A DNA stretch of 64,000 bases from Nocardioides sp. LHD-245. Its GTDB lineage: Bacteria > Actinomycetota > Actinomycetes > Propionibacteriales > Nocardioidaceae. Below the pieces are notes generated by a model. The model was not told where the DNA came from. It saw nothing but the letters and a program-made list of their open reading frames with translations, and ran no database searches. Positions 7,249 through 16,415 of the stretch are shown one piece after another. Location of the stretch: contig NZ_JAVFWN010000002.1 of assembly GCF_030929495.1 (NCBI RefSeq), forward strand, positions 124,001 to 188,000, given 5' to 3'. A program made the translations under genes and the position numbers. Within the stretch, counting starts at the first letter, position 1, and each line of letters begins with the position of its first letter.

Positions 7249-8835
7249 CTACTCCCACTCGATGGTGCCCGGGGGCTTCGACGTGATGTCGACGGTGACC
7301 CGGTTGACCTCGGCCACCTCGTTGGTGATCCGGGTCGAGATCCTCTCCAGCACCTCGTAGGGCAGCCGCGCCCAGTCGGCGGTCATCGCGTCCTCGGAGG
7401 TGACCGGGCGCAGCACGACGGGGTGGCCGTAGGTGCGGCCGTCGCCCTGGACCCCGACCGAGCGGACGTCGGCGAGGAGTACGACGGGCATCTGCCAGAT
7501 GTCGCCGTCGAGGCCGGCCGCGGTCATCTCCTCGCGGGCGATGGCATCGGCCTCGCGGAGCAGGTCGAGCCGCTCGCGGGTGACCTCGCCGATGATCCGG
7601 ATGCCGAGGCCGGGGCCCGGGAACGGCTGGCGCTGGACGATGACGCTGGGCAGGCCGAGCTGGGCGCCGACGGCGCGGACCTCGTCCTTGAAGAGCTCGC
7701 GCAGCGGCTCGACGAGCTCGAACTCGAGGTCCTCGGGCAGCCCGCCGACGTTGTGGTGCGACTTGATGGTCGACGTACCGGCGCCATGGCCGGACTCGAC
7801 GATGTCGGGGTAGAGGGTGCCCTGGACGAGGAAGCCGACCTTGGTCCCCTCGGGCGCGTCCTTGATGACCTCGAGCTCGGCACCCTCGAAGGCGCGGATG
7901 AACTCGCGGCCGATGATCTTGCGCTTCGCCTCCGGCTCGCTGGTGCCGGCGAGGGCGTCGAGGAACTGCTTCTCGGCGTCCACGATGACCAGCTTGGCGC
8001 CCGTCGCGGCGACGAAGTCACGCTCGATCTGCTCGGTCTCGCCCTTGCGCATCAGGCCGTGGTCGACGTACACACACGTGAGCCGGTCGCCGATCGCCTT
8101 CTGCACGATGGCCGCGGCCACAGCGGAGTCGACGCCGCCGGACAGGCCGCAGATGGCGCGGCCGTCGGGGCCGATCTGCTGGCGGATCCGGGCGATCTGC
8201 TCCTCGGCGATATTGCCGATGGTCCAGGTCTGCCGGCAGCCGGCGATGTCCCAGAGGAAGTGCTCGAGGATCTTCTGGCCGTGCTCGGAGTGCAGCACCT
8301 CGGGGTGCCACTGGACGCCGGCCAGGCCGCGGTCGACGTCCTCGAAGGCCGCGACGGGGGTGACCTCGGTGGAGGCCAGGACGGCGAAGCCCTCGGGTGC
8401 CGCGGTCACGGAGTCGCCATGGGACATCCAGGCGTTGTGCTCGGCGGGGAGGCCGGCGAGCAGCGTGCCCGGGAGGCTGGTCGTCACCCGGGTCCGGCCG
8501 TACTCGCGGGCGCCGGTGGCCGAGACGGTGCCGCCGAGGCCGCGCGCCATGAGCTGGAATCCGTAGCACATGCCGAACACGGCGGGCCCGGACGAGAAGA
8601 GGGCCGGGTCGATCGTCGGCGCGCCCTCCTCGTAGACCGACGAGGGGCCGCCGGAGAGGATGATCGCCTTCGGGTTGCGCGCGACCATCTCGGCCACCGG
8701 CATGGTGTGCGGCACGATCTCGGAGTAGACCCGCGCCTCGCGCACCCGGCGGGCGATCAGCTGGGCGTACTGGGCCCCGAAGTCCACCACCAGGACCAGG
8801 TCGTGCTCGGGCTGGTTCTCCACGGCCTGCGTCAT
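7249..8835 (-). CDS. guaA: GMP synthase (glutamine-hydrolysing)
   Basis: A 528-residue enzyme converting XMP, glutamine and ATP to GMP in the cytosol. The N-terminal class I glutamine amidotransferase domain has [13 protein letters not shown] (about 16-28) and the nucleophile motif GMCYGFQ, with the HGDS block after it. The ATP-pyrophosphatase domain has the P-loop-like [12 protein letters not shown]. The C-terminal dimerisation domain ends [12 protein letters not shown] at 8835 ([11 protein letters not shown]) is chosen because it starts directly before the first conserved strand; longer starts would run into the 6C RNA. Its place next to a GMC oxidoreductase and in the same block as guaB and guaB3 follows a common actinobacterial order. 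Confidence 0.97.
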   Translation of the reverse strand: MTQAVENQPEHDLVLVVDFGAQYAQLIARRVREARVYSEIVPHTMPVAEMVARNPKAIILSGGPSSVYEEGAPTIDPALFSSGPAVFGMCYGFQLMARGLGGTVSATGAREYGRTRVTTSLPGTLLAGLPAEHNAWMSHGDSVTAAPEGFAVLASTEVTPVAAFEDVDRGLAGVQWHPEVLHSEHGQKILEHFLWDIAGCRQTWTIGNIAEEQIARIRQQIGPDGRAICGLSGGVDSAVAAAIVQKAIGDRLTCVYVDHGLMRKGETEQIERDFVAATGAKLVIVDAEKQFLDALAGTSEPEAKRKIIGREFIRAFEGAELEVIKDAPEGTKVGFLVQGTLYPDIVESGHGAGTSTIKSHHNVGGLPEDLEFELVEPLRELFKDEVRAVGAQLGLPSVIVQRQPFPGPGLGIRIIGEVTRERLDLLREADAIAREEMTAAGLDGDIWQMPVVLLADVRSVGVQGDGRTYGHPVVLRPVTSEDAMTADWARLPYEVLERISTRITNEVAEVNRVTVDITSKPPGTIEWE

Positions 8836-8887
8836 GGCCGAATCGTATCGGCGGGGTGCCCGTGGCCCCGAACCCGCGTCGTACCCG

Positions 8888-9016
8888 GAAAACGCACCAG
8901 GGCCCGGCCGGGGAGGGAGGGTGGCCGGGCCCTGATTGTCCACGCAGCTGATGGACAGTGCCTGGACCGAGCCCGGTCTTCGGGAGGGAGCGTGAATTCC
9001 CGGGCTCGGTCGTTCA
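8888..9016 (-). ncRNA. 6C RNA (actinobacterial small RNA with two C-rich hairpin loops)
   Basis: On the minus strand two consecutive stem-loops are visible. The first has 11-base arms (9010-9000 with 8976-8966) and a 23-base loop containing CTCCCTCCC. The second has 12-base arms (8934-8923 with 8909-8898) and a 13-base loop containing CCCTCCCTCCCC, followed by a short U run (8892-8889) that would act as terminator. Two hairpins each with a cytosine-rich loop define the 6C motif. The loops resemble anti-Shine-Dalgarno sequence, which suggests pairing with ribosome-binding sites. The RNA ends about 53 bases before the guaA start and follows the GMC oxidoreductase gene. A palindrome, GGTCGTT-C-AACGACC, at 9008-9022 marks the 5' side. 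Confidence 0.85.
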
Positions 9017-9121
9017 ACGACCCCCCGATGGGCGGGTTACGCCGGGTTCGGACAACTTCGGCGAAAAGTTCTGAGCCGGCCCGGGGAGCCTCCGGACCGC
9101 CTCGTCAGGCACACCGGTCCC

Positions 9122-10837
9122 TCAGCTCACTCCGACGATCGGCAGCCGCAGTGCCGCCGGGGCGTCCGCGGGGACGACCGGTGCCACGGGGGCGACCGGC
9201 TCGATCTGCCGGTAGGCGTCGCCGAGCGGCGGGCGGGTGTCCCGCTCGCCCCTGTTGGGCCAGTAGGCCATCGCCCGCTCAGCCTGGGCGGTGATCGTCA
9301 ACGACGGGTTCACCCCCAGGTTGGCCGAGATGGTCGACCCGTCGACGATGTGGAGGCCGGGATGCCCGAAGACCCGCTGGAAGGGGTCGACCACGCCGCT
9401 CTCGGGGCTGTCGCCGATGGTGCAGCCGCCGATGAAGTGGGCGGTGAGCGGCCGGTTGAACGGCTCTCCGATGGTGCCGCCGGCGGTGCCGCCGCCCATC
9501 GCCGCGGCCATCCGGCGCACGGCGTCGTTGGCGGCGGGGATCCAGGTCGGGTTCGGCTCACCGTGGCCCTGCCGGGACGACAGGATCCACTTCCCGGCCA
9601 CCCGGCGCGGGAAGGTGGTGATCGAGTTGTCGACCGACTGCATCACCAGGGCGATCACGACGCGCTCGGACCAGTGCTTGACGTCGTAGAGGTCGCGGAC
9701 CCGCTTGCGCTCCTTCCACAGCTCCTTGAGCCATACCTTCCAGCGCGGGTCGGGCCCGTCGCCGTCGGTGAGCACGGTCTGCATGAGCGACATCGCGTTG
9801 CTGCCCTTGCCGTAGCGCACCGGCTCGATGTGGGTGTGCTCGTCGGGGTGCCACGAGGAGGTGATCGCGACGCCGTCGGTGTAGTCGACGTCGGAGCCCT
9901 GCGGCGCGATCGCGCCGAGGATCGACTCGGAGTTGGTCCGGGTCAGGTGGCCGAGCCGGTCGGAGACGTTCGGCAGGTCGCCCTCGGCCTTGAGCCGGTG
10001 GAGCAGCTTCTGGGTGCCGAGCGCCGCGGCGGAGAAGACGACCTGCTCCGCGGTGAACGTCTTGGTGGCCGTACGGCGCGACAGCTTCGCCTTCGTCCAC
10101 CGGGTGTCGACCTGGTAGCCCCCGCCGGCCAGCGGGCGGACCCGGGTCACGGTGGTGAGCGGGTGCACCTCGGCGCCGTTGCGCTCGGCGAGGTAGAGGT
10201 AGTTCTTGACCAGGGTGTTCTTGGCGTTGTGCCGGCACCCGGTCATGCACTCGCCGCAGTCGCGACAGGTGTTGCGCGTCGGGCCGGCGCCGCCGAAGTA
10301 GGGGTCCTCGACCGACTCGCCCGCCGACTGCGAGGGACCGCCGAAGAAGACCCCGACGGGCGTGTGGTGGAAGCTGTCGCCGACGCCCATCTCGTCGGCG
10401 ACCTTCTTCATCACCTCGTCGGAGGGTGTCATCCGCGGGTACTCGACGACGCCCAGCATCCGCTTGGCCTGGTCGTAGTACGGCGCCAGCTCGGTCTTCC
10501 AGTCGGCGATGTGGGCCCACGACGGGTCCCGGTAGAACGGCTCCAGCGGCTCGTAGAGGGTGTTGGCGTAGACCAGTGAGCCGCCACCGACGCCCGCACC
10601 GGCGAGGATCAGGCAGTCCTTGACCATGTCGATGCGCTGGATGCCGTAGCAGCCGGCGGCCGGGGCGTAGAGGTACTTCTTGAGGTCCCAGGAGTTGTCG
10701 GCGAAGTCGGCGTCCGTGAACCGCGCGCCGGCCTCCAGTACGCCGACCCGGTAGCCCTTCTCGGTCAGCCGCAGCGCGGTGACCGAGCCGCCGAACCCGG
10801 AGCCGATCACCAGGACGTCGTAGTCGAACCCGCTCAT
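9122..10837 (-). CDS. GMC family FAD oxidoreductase (ChoD-like)
   Basis: A 571-residue flavoprotein. The dinucleotide-binding motif VIGSGFGGSVTALRL is at about 8-22 and a GMC FAD-covering segment LAGAGVGGGSLVYAN at about 78-92. The cysteine-rich TRNTCRDCGECMTGCRH element (about 190-206) is typical of the long-chain alcohol/cholesterol oxidase-like subgroup, and the C-terminal FIGGCTIGDS and SANLGVNPSLTITA blocks carry the active-site region. It oxidises an alcohol or sterol-type hydroxyl with FAD. ATG at 10837 overlaps the aldehyde dehydrogenase stop (ATGA), so alcohol and aldehyde oxidation appear coupled. Mycobacteria carry choD in the same guaB-guaB3-choD-guaA neighbourhood. Steroid oxidase activity itself is not demonstrated for this subgroup. 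Confidence 0.88.
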   Translation of the reverse strand: MSGFDYDVLVIGSGFGGSVTALRLTEKGYRVGVLEAGARFTDADFADNSWDLKKYLYAPAAGCYGIQRIDMVKDCLILAGAGVGGGSLVYANTLYEPLEPFYRDPSWAHIADWKTELAPYYDQAKRMLGVVEYPRMTPSDEVMKKVADEMGVGDSFHHTPVGVFFGGPSQSAGESVEDPYFGGAGPTRNTCRDCGECMTGCRHNAKNTLVKNYLYLAERNGAEVHPLTTVTRVRPLAGGGYQVDTRWTKAKLSRRTATKTFTAEQVVFSAAALGTQKLLHRLKAEGDLPNVSDRLGHLTRTNSESILGAIAPQGSDVDYTDGVAITSSWHPDEHTHIEPVRYGKGSNAMSLMQTVLTDGDGPDPRWKVWLKELWKERKRVRDLYDVKHWSERVVIALVMQSVDNSITTFPRRVAGKWILSSRQGHGEPNPTWIPAANDAVRRMAAAMGGGTAGGTIGEPFNRPLTAHFIGGCTIGDSPESGVVDPFQRVFGHPGLHIVDGSTISANLGVNPSLTITAQAERAMAYWPNRGERDTRPPLGDAYRQIEPVAPVAPVVPADAPAALRLPIVGVS

Positions 10838-12474
10838 GCGCGCCCCAGCTTGTCCATGATCCGCAGCGAGGCGGACATGAACCTCGCGTAGCCCTCGTCG
10901 GACATGCCGAGCATCGGCCCGAACCGGATCAGCCGCTGGGTCGCCACGGACTGGGTCTCGGTGTAGCGGTGGATCCCCTCGCCGCCCTGGCGCCGCCCCA
11001 TCCCGGACTCCCGCATGCCACCCATGGGGGCGTCGATGCTGGCGAAGGTGGCGCCGAACGCCTCGTTGACGTTGACCGTGCCGCACTTGATCTGACGCGC
11101 GATCGCGCGGCCGCGGGCGGTGTCGCGGGTGTAGACCGAGCCGTTGAGGCCGTACTCGCCGTCGTTGGCGCGGGCGATCGCGTCGGCCTCGTCGTGGAAC
11201 CGGTAGATCGAGACCACCGGGCCGAAGGTCTCGTTGCCGAAGCAGGTCATCTCGGGCGTGACGCCCTCGAGGATGGTCGGCTCGTAGTAGTACGGCGCCA
11301 GGTCGGGCCGCGCGTTGCCTCCGGCGAGCACGCGGGCGCCCTTGGCGACCGCGTCGTCGACGTGGGCGGTGACGGTCTCGAGCTGGTCGGCCGAGATCAA
11401 CGTGCCCATGTCGGCGTCCCAGCTCATCGTCGCGCCGAGGCTCATCGCCTTGGTGCGCGCGACGAAGCGCTCCACGAAGCGGTCGTAGACGGCGTCGGCG
11501 ACGAACATCCGCTCGGTGGAGACGCAGAGCTGGCCGGCGTTGGAGAAGCAGGCCCGCACCGCGCCCTCGGCGGCGCGCTCGACGTCGGCGTCGCGCAGCA
11601 CCAGGATCGGGTTCTTGCCGCCGAGCTCCAGCGAGCAGCCGATCAGCCGCTCGGCCGCCTGCTTGGCGATGATCCTGCCGGTGGCGGTGGAGCCGGTGAA
11701 GCAGATGTAGTCGGCGCGCTCGATGATCGGCGTGCCGAGCTCCCGGCCCGGGCCGGCGACGACCTGCCACAGGTCGCGGGGGAAGCCGGCCTCCTCCAGC
11801 AGCTGCGCGCCGAGCAGCGCGGACAGCATGGTCTGCGCATCCGGCTTGGTGACCACCGCGTTGCCCGCGAGCAGGGCCGGCAGACCGTCGCACAGGGCCA
11901 TGGTGAACGGGTAGTTCCACGGCGAGATGATGCCGACGACGCCCTTGGGGACCCGGTTGAGCTCGACCTTCGTCAGCACCGGCACGACGCCCGGGCGGCG
12001 CTGGGTGTCGAGGTGCCGGCGCGCGGTGCGGGCGTAGTAGCGCGCGGTGAGCGCGATGTGGAGCGGCTCGTCGAACGCGTGCTTGCGCGCCTTGCCGGAC
12101 TCGAGCTGGATGAGGTCCATGATCTCGGCCTGCCGGTCGAGCACGATGTCGTGCAGCCGGTGCAGGATCCGGGCCCGCTCGTCGATCGACACCCGCGCCC
12201 ACGCCGTCTGCGCCACCCGCGCCCGGCGGAACGCCTCGGCGACGTCCTCGGTGCTCGACTGCGGGATGTTGGCGACCGGCGCGCCGTTGATCGGCGAGTG
12301 GACCTGGGTGGTCCGCCCGGTCGTCGCCAGAACCCGGTCGGTGAGCCGGGCGACGTGCTCCGGCTCGAGGGCGTACGACGCGCGCGGGTCGTGCTCGGGG
12401 TCGTGCGGGCCCTCGACGGACCGCCCGCCCTGGCCTTCGGAGGACGCGCCGGAACCGGAGATCGCTTCACTCAT
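10834..12474 (-). CDS. NAD(P)-dependent aldehyde dehydrogenase (succinate-semialdehyde DH type)
   Basis: A 546-residue ALDH-superfamily enzyme. Catalytic Cys317 lies in NAGQLCVS, the general base Glu283 in LELGGKNP, the coenzyme site around FTGSTATGR (259-267), and the oxyanion Asn in SPWNYPF (184-190). Close relatives are usually annotated succinate-semialdehyde dehydrogenase (NADP+), but the substrate could be any aldehyde made by the overlapping GMC oxidase. The ATG at 12474 gives a roughly 60-residue N-terminal extension before the ALDH core, which is longer than most. An AT-rich nested palindrome lies upstream (12509-12553). Confidence 0.85.
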   Translation of the reverse strand: MSEAISGSGASSEGQGGRSVEGPHDPEHDPRASYALEPEHVARLTDRVLATTGRTTQVHSPINGAPVANIPQSSTEDVAEAFRRARVAQTAWARVSIDERARILHRLHDIVLDRQAEIMDLIQLESGKARKHAFDEPLHIALTARYYARTARRHLDTQRRPGVVPVLTKVELNRVPKGVVGIISPWNYPFTMALCDGLPALLAGNAVVTKPDAQTMLSALLGAQLLEEAGFPRDLWQVVAGPGRELGTPIIERADYICFTGSTATGRIIAKQAAERLIGCSLELGGKNPILVLRDADVERAAEGAVRACFSNAGQLCVSTERMFVADAVYDRFVERFVARTKAMSLGATMSWDADMGTLISADQLETVTAHVDDAVAKGARVLAGGNARPDLAPYYYEPTILEGVTPEMTCFGNETFGPVVSIYRFHDEADAIARANDGEYGLNGSVYTRDTARGRAIARQIKCGTVNVNEAFGATFASIDAPMGGMRESGMGRRQGGEGIHRYTETQSVATQRLIRFGPMLGMSDEGYARFMSASLRIMDKLGRA

Positions 12475-12508
12475 GTGACGAGGGTAGGTGAGCGGGGTCA
12501 CCCACGGC

Positions 12509-12553
12509 TACCGATCGGTAACAGATGTGCTGCTTTACACATCTGTTACCGAT
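12509..12553. repeat. Nested palindromes before the ALDH-GMC operon
   Basis: A 12-base palindrome TACCGATCGGTA (12509-12520) overlaps a 16-base perfect inverted repeat, ATCGGTAACAGATGTG (12514-12529) paired with 12538-12553 across an 8-base loop. It is markedly AT-richer than its surroundings and has no U run on either side. That favours an operator upstream of the aldehyde dehydrogenase over a terminator of the preceding gene (stop at 12564), though both are possible. Confidence 0.6.
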
Positions 12554-12563
12554 GTCAAGGCCC

Positions 12564-14018
12564 TCACATCGGCGGCGCCGACAGGTAGACCGACTTCAGC
12601 TCGGTGTACTGCGCCAGCCCCTCGGGCCCGAACTCCCGGCCGAGACCCGACGCCTTGAAGCCGCCGAACGGCGCGGCGAAGTCCATCGTGTAGGTGTTGA
12701 TGCCGTAGGTGCCGGTGCGCACGCCGCGGGCGACCTCGAGGCCGGCCTCCTGGTCGGCGGTCCAGACGGTGCCGGCGAGTCCGTACTCCGAGTCGTTGGC
12801 GATCCGGACGGCGTCGGCCACGTCGTCGTACGCGATGACGGAGAGGACCGGCCCGAAGATCTCCTCCCGGGCGATCCGCATCTTGTTGTCCACGCCCGCG
12901 AAGACGGTGGGTCGGACGTACCAGCCGCGGTCGAGGCCCTCAGGCCGCCCCTCGCCGCCGGCGAGCAGCTGGGCGCCCTCCTCCTGCCCGATCCGGATGT
13001 ACGACGCCACCCGCTCCTGCTGGCGCCGCGCGACCATCGGGCCGATCTCGGTGGCCGGGTCGAGCGGGTCGCCGACCTTCATCCCACCGATCGCCGCGGC
13101 CAGGGCCGCGGCGAAGGAGTCGTGCCGCTCGCGGCTGACCAGGACCCGGGTCTGGGCGACGCACGCCTGGCCGGAGTTCATCACGCCGAGGAACTTCAGG
13201 CCCTCGATCGCAGCGGCCTCGTCGGCGTCGTCGAGGATGATCGCGGCCGACTTGCCGCCGAGCTCGAGCGAGACCCGCTTGAGCTGCTCGCCACAGATCG
13301 CGCCGATCGTGCGGCCGGCGGCGGTGGATCCGGTGAAGGCGACCTTGTCGATGCCGGGGTGGCGCACCAGGTGCTCCCCCACGTCGCGGCCGCCGGCGAC
13401 GATCGACACCACGCCCTCCGGCAAGCCGGCCTCGACCAGCAGCTCGGCGAGCAGGTAGCCGTCGAGCGGGGTCTCGGGCGCCGGCTTCACGACCACGGTG
13501 CAGCCGGTCAGCAGGGCCGGGATCACCTTGGACAGGATGGTGAACTGGGGGACGTTCCACGGCGGGATCGCCGCGACCACGCCGACCGGCTCGTGGCACA
13601 CGACGACCTCCGCGCCCAGCGCGCCGGGCCGGGTCGCCTCCCAGGGGAACTCCCGCGCGATGGCGAGGAAGGCCTCGATCTGCATCCACGGCGCGGGCGC
13701 CTGGGCCAGCGAGCTGAAGGAGATCGGCGAGCCCATCTCGGTGGAGATGATGGTCGCCATCTCGTCCAGCTTGGCGGCGTACAGGCCGGACAGGGTCTGC
13801 ACGATGTCGATCCGCTCGGCGGGGCTCATCCGCGGCCAGGGGCCCTCGTCGAACGCCCGCCGGGCCGCCGCGACCGCGGCGTCGATGTCGCCGGTGCTGC
13901 CTTCGGGGACCCGCGCGACCACCTCCTCGGAGTGCGGCGAGACCACCTCCAGCACGGCGTCGGTGGCGGGCGTGGCCCAGGTGCCGCCGATGAAGAGGGC
14001 GTCGCGGTCGAGGGTCAT
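12564..14018 (-). CDS. Aldehyde dehydrogenase
   Basis: A 484-residue ALDH enzyme with catalytic Cys286 in MNSGQACVAQ, base Glu252 in VSLELGGKS, cofactor loop FTGSTAAGR (228-236) and PWNVPQF (153-159) holding the oxyanion Asn. It begins MTLDRDALFIGG and ends SVYLSAPPM, which resembles actinobacterial ALDHs found in steroid and terpenoid clusters. ATG 14018 follows an AGGAG ribosome site. It is 38 bases downstream of the two-domain protein at 14057, so it is probably the third gene of the operon headed by the APH-like kinase at 16392. Substrate inferred only as an aldehyde intermediate of lipid or isoprenoid breakdown. Confidence 0.88.
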   Translation of the reverse strand: MTLDRDALFIGGTWATPATDAVLEVVSPHSEEVVARVPEGSTGDIDAAVAAARRAFDEGPWPRMSPAERIDIVQTLSGLYAAKLDEMATIISTEMGSPISFSSLAQAPAPWMQIEAFLAIAREFPWEATRPGALGAEVVVCHEPVGVVAAIPPWNVPQFTILSKVIPALLTGCTVVVKPAPETPLDGYLLAELLVEAGLPEGVVSIVAGGRDVGEHLVRHPGIDKVAFTGSTAAGRTIGAICGEQLKRVSLELGGKSAAIILDDADEAAAIEGLKFLGVMNSGQACVAQTRVLVSRERHDSFAAALAAAIGGMKVGDPLDPATEIGPMVARRQQERVASYIRIGQEEGAQLLAGGEGRPEGLDRGWYVRPTVFAGVDNKMRIAREEIFGPVLSVIAYDDVADAVRIANDSEYGLAGTVWTADQEAGLEVARGVRTGTYGINTYTMDFAAPFGGFKASGLGREFGPEGLAQYTELKSVYLSAPPM

Positions 14019-14056
14019 GTCGTGCTCCTAGTCGAGGTCGTTCAGGTCGGAACCGG

Positions 14057-15241
14057 TCAGGGGGCGAGGGTGAACCAGTCGGCGAAGCCGCTCGGATCAT
14101 GTCGCCCCAATGCGCCGTGCTCGAACAGGCCCCAACCCTCGGAGCCCTCCGGTACGCCGGCCCCGGGGCCGTGGATCGTGGCCTGTCCGACGTGGTCGAT
14201 CACGCCGAACATGACGCGGCCGGCGACGGCCGGGTCGTTCATGTCGTAGGTGAGCCGCTCCGTGAACGCCGGCCCCTTCCACATGCCGTGGGTCCAGTCG
14301 GAGTCACCGCCGTAGCCACCGCCGACGTGGATCGGCACCGGCAGCTTGGAGGCGACCTCCAGCACCAGCTCCTTGCCCTCGGGCGTCGCGCACACGATCG
14401 TCGCGCCGGTCGGCACCCGGGTGCCCGGGGCATACCGGATCGAGACCCGCGGCCAGCCGAGCTGCTCGACCCGGCCGTCGCGCCAGATCCGCGTGCAGTC
14501 GTTGAGCGTGCGGAAACCGTCGGGCGTCTCCTGGATGATGAGGACGACGCAGAACTCCTCGAAGCGCAGCGGCACGTAGAGCCACCACATCCCCTCGAAG
14601 GCCGGGTCGGCCGGCTTGCCCGCGGGCGCGGCCTCGCCGACGGGGCGGACGCCCCACGAGCGGTCCCGGCTGCCGAGCCAGCGGTCGGGGGTGACCGCGA
14701 TGTCGGTGCCGTCGACGCTGAGCACGCCCTCCCAGGTGCCGAGCTGGGCGAAGCGCTGCGCGTCGAGCGTCGTACCGGTGCCCTGGCGCATCACGTGCGG
14801 CAGCTCCTGGACGACCGGGAACGAGCCCTCCCAGGTCAGGTCCATGGCGACGCCCTCGGTCTCCTCGAGCACCAGGCGCAGCTTGTGGAGCGGCTCGATC
14901 ACCTCGACCCGATAGCCGCCGACCTGCTGGGCCATCCGGTCGGCACCGCGCGGGTCGGCGGCGTCGGAGAGGTGGACGGCGGTCTGCTCGTCGCCGCGGC
15001 GCAGCAGGACGAAGGCGTCCTTGGTGCCGAGGTTCGGGTAGAAGCCGAGGCCGGTGATGAGGAAGAGGTCGCCGGTGCGGTCGTGGGCGTTGAGATAGCA
15101 GCGGTCGTAGAAGTTGCGGTCGCTGCTGCCGGCCCAGGCGACGGGGCGCGGGAGCTGGTGGATCGGGTACTCGTCGAGGGGGCCGAGGCCGTGGTACTCG
15201 CCGTGCAGGCCGTGGTCGTGCTGCCCGTCGGGGGTGCTCAT
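14057..15241 (-). CDS. Uncharacterised two-domain beta-rich protein (tentatively DUF7064/DUF7065)
   Basis: A 394-residue soluble protein without signal peptide or membrane segment. An N-terminal half (to about 200) has blocks DRCYLNAHDRTGDLFLITGL and RWLGSRDRSWGVRP; a C-terminal half has FCVVLIIQETPDGFRTLND and ends GLFEHGALGRHDPSGFADW. The many aromatic and beta-strand-forming stretches recall the AttH/CrtC-like lipocalin fold, seen in proteins that handle hydrophobic isoprenoid or steroid substrates. I assign it only tentatively to the DUF7064/DUF7065 group. Its ATG overlaps the stop of the APH-like kinase gene (ATGA at 15238-15241), implying joint function. No catalytic residues can be assigned. 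Confidence 0.6.
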   Translation of the reverse strand: MSTPDGQHDHGLHGEYHGLGPLDEYPIHQLPRPVAWAGSSDRNFYDRCYLNAHDRTGDLFLITGLGFYPNLGTKDAFVLLRRGDEQTAVHLSDAADPRGADRMAQQVGGYRVEVIEPLHKLRLVLEETEGVAMDLTWEGSFPVVQELPHVMRQGTGTTLDAQRFAQLGTWEGVLSVDGTDIAVTPDRWLGSRDRSWGVRPVGEAAPAGKPADPAFEGMWWLYVPLRFEEFCVVLIIQETPDGFRTLNDCTRIWRDGRVEQLGWPRVSIRYAPGTRVPTGATIVCATPEGKELVLEVASKLPVPIHVGGGYGGDSDWTHGMWKGPAFTERLTYDMNDPAVAGRVMFGVIDHVGQATIHGPGAGVPEGSEGWGLFEHGALGRHDPSGFADWFTLAP

Positions 15242-16392
15242 GCACCGACCTCCTCGAGGAGCCGCTCGAAGAGCGGGCGGTGATGGAAGACGGCCTCCGG
15301 GTCCTCGGGGCGCTCGATCTCCCCGAAGTGGATCTGCCGGGCGCTGGTGCGCAGGAACACGCAGCCCCAGTTGACCGCGGCGTGGACGAGGTACCAGGTG
15401 AGGTCGCCCGGCTCGACGCCGCTGAGCTCCCGGTACGTCGCCACGACGTCGTCCGCGGCGAGGAAGTCGGGCATCCCAGGGAGCCCCAGCATGGTCGCGA
15501 TCTCCTGGAAGACCTGGTGGGCGAACACCAGCCAGGCGAGGTCCATCTCACGGGGCCCGAGCGTGGCCATCTCCCAGTCGAGGACGGCGACCGGCTCGAA
15601 GTCGCGGTACATCATGTTGCCGATCCGGGAGTCGCCCCAGACCAGGACGGGCTCGCCCTCGTCGGCCGGGAGGTTGGCCGCGAGCCAGGCCAGGCCGCGC
15701 TCGATCAGCGGGGAGCGCGGGCTCGCCTCGCTCGTGGTGATGGCGTACTCGTACCAGGCGCGCGTCTTCGCGAGATTGCGGGCCAGCGGGGTCGCGCCCT
15801 CGTGGCCGGTGACCGCCGGATCGAGGAAGCCGAACGTGGCGGCGGCGTCGGGGATGCCGTGCAGGCGGGCCAGGACGTCGACCGTGCTGCGCTGCAGCCG
15901 GTCCTGCTGCTCGGGCGAGGCGTCGAAGAGCCAGTTGTCGCCGAACGGGTAGGGCAGCACGTCGGGCGGCACCGCGCCGTCGAGTCGCTCCATCAGGAAG
16001 AACGGGGTGCCGAGCACGTCCCCGGTCGGCTCGTTGAGGCCCACGGGCGGGACCGGGACGCCGGCGAGCTCCCCTGCGAGACGCATCGCGTCGTACTGGT
16101 CGGTGAGGCGGTACTCCGCGAACACCGGGAGGTCACCGGCGGCCGGGGCGACCCGGGCGACGTACTCGTGGGTGACCCGGTCGCCGTCCTCGGCGTGGGC
16201 GACCCCGAGCAGCACCGTCTCGCTCGACATGCCGTTGGTCTGGATCCCGTCGTGGATCGTCACCTCGGGCTCGGCGCCCTCGGGGAGCACCTCGGAGAGC
16301 CACGCGGTGAGCCGGGCGCGCAGGTCGTCGGCGTCGCGGCTCGACCGCTGCAGGGTCATCTCGGCCATCTCTGCGGGCAACGACTCGGTCAC
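15238..16392 (-). CDS. Phosphotransferase family protein (APH / ACAD10-like kinase fold)
   Basis: A 384-residue protein of the aminoglycoside phosphotransferase (APH) superfamily. The catalytic-loop equivalent reads WGDSRIGN (252-259) with Asp254 and Asn259, where His of the usual HGD is replaced by Trp. The Mg-binding aspartate is Asp272 in VLDWEMA. Such proteins near ALDHs and acyl-CoA genes are probably small-molecule kinases (hydroxy-lipid or hydroxy-acyl substrates) rather than antibiotic-resistance enzymes. It is the first gene of a minus-strand operon, divergent from a TetR regulator, with a perfect KstR-like palindrome 24 bases upstream of its start. Overlaps the next gene by four bases. 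Confidence 0.8.
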   Translation of the reverse strand: MTESLPAEMAEMTLQRSSRDADDLRARLTAWLSEVLPEGAEPEVTIHDGIQTNGMSSETVLLGVAHAEDGDRVTHEYVARVAPAAGDLPVFAEYRLTDQYDAMRLAGELAGVPVPPVGLNEPTGDVLGTPFFLMERLDGAVPPDVLPYPFGDNWLFDASPEQQDRLQRSTVDVLARLHGIPDAAATFGFLDPAVTGHEGATPLARNLAKTRAWYEYAITTSEASPRSPLIERGLAWLAANLPADEGEPVLVWGDSRIGNMMYRDFEPVAVLDWEMATLGPREMDLAWLVFAHQVFQEIATMLGLPGMPDFLAADDVVATYRELSGVEPGDLTWYLVHAAVNWGCVFLRTSARQIHFGEIERPEDPEAVFHHRPLFERLLEEVGA

Positions 16393-16415
16393 GGGGCCTC
16401 CTGCCTGACACGTTA

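Noticed and set aside
7236..7250. Small hairpin at the guaA stop codon as terminator
   Set aside because: Only five base pairs and overlapping the stop codon; too weak to claim.
8832..9017. A 61-codon minus-strand ORF across the guaA upstream region
   Set aside because: It coincides with the two-hairpin 6C RNA, has no recognisable protein features, and its composition follows the RNA stems.
15238..16392. Aminoglycoside resistance gene
   Set aside because: The protein has the APH fold but a WGD rather than HGD catalytic loop and sits in an ALDH operon under a KstR-type site, so a metabolic kinase is more likely.
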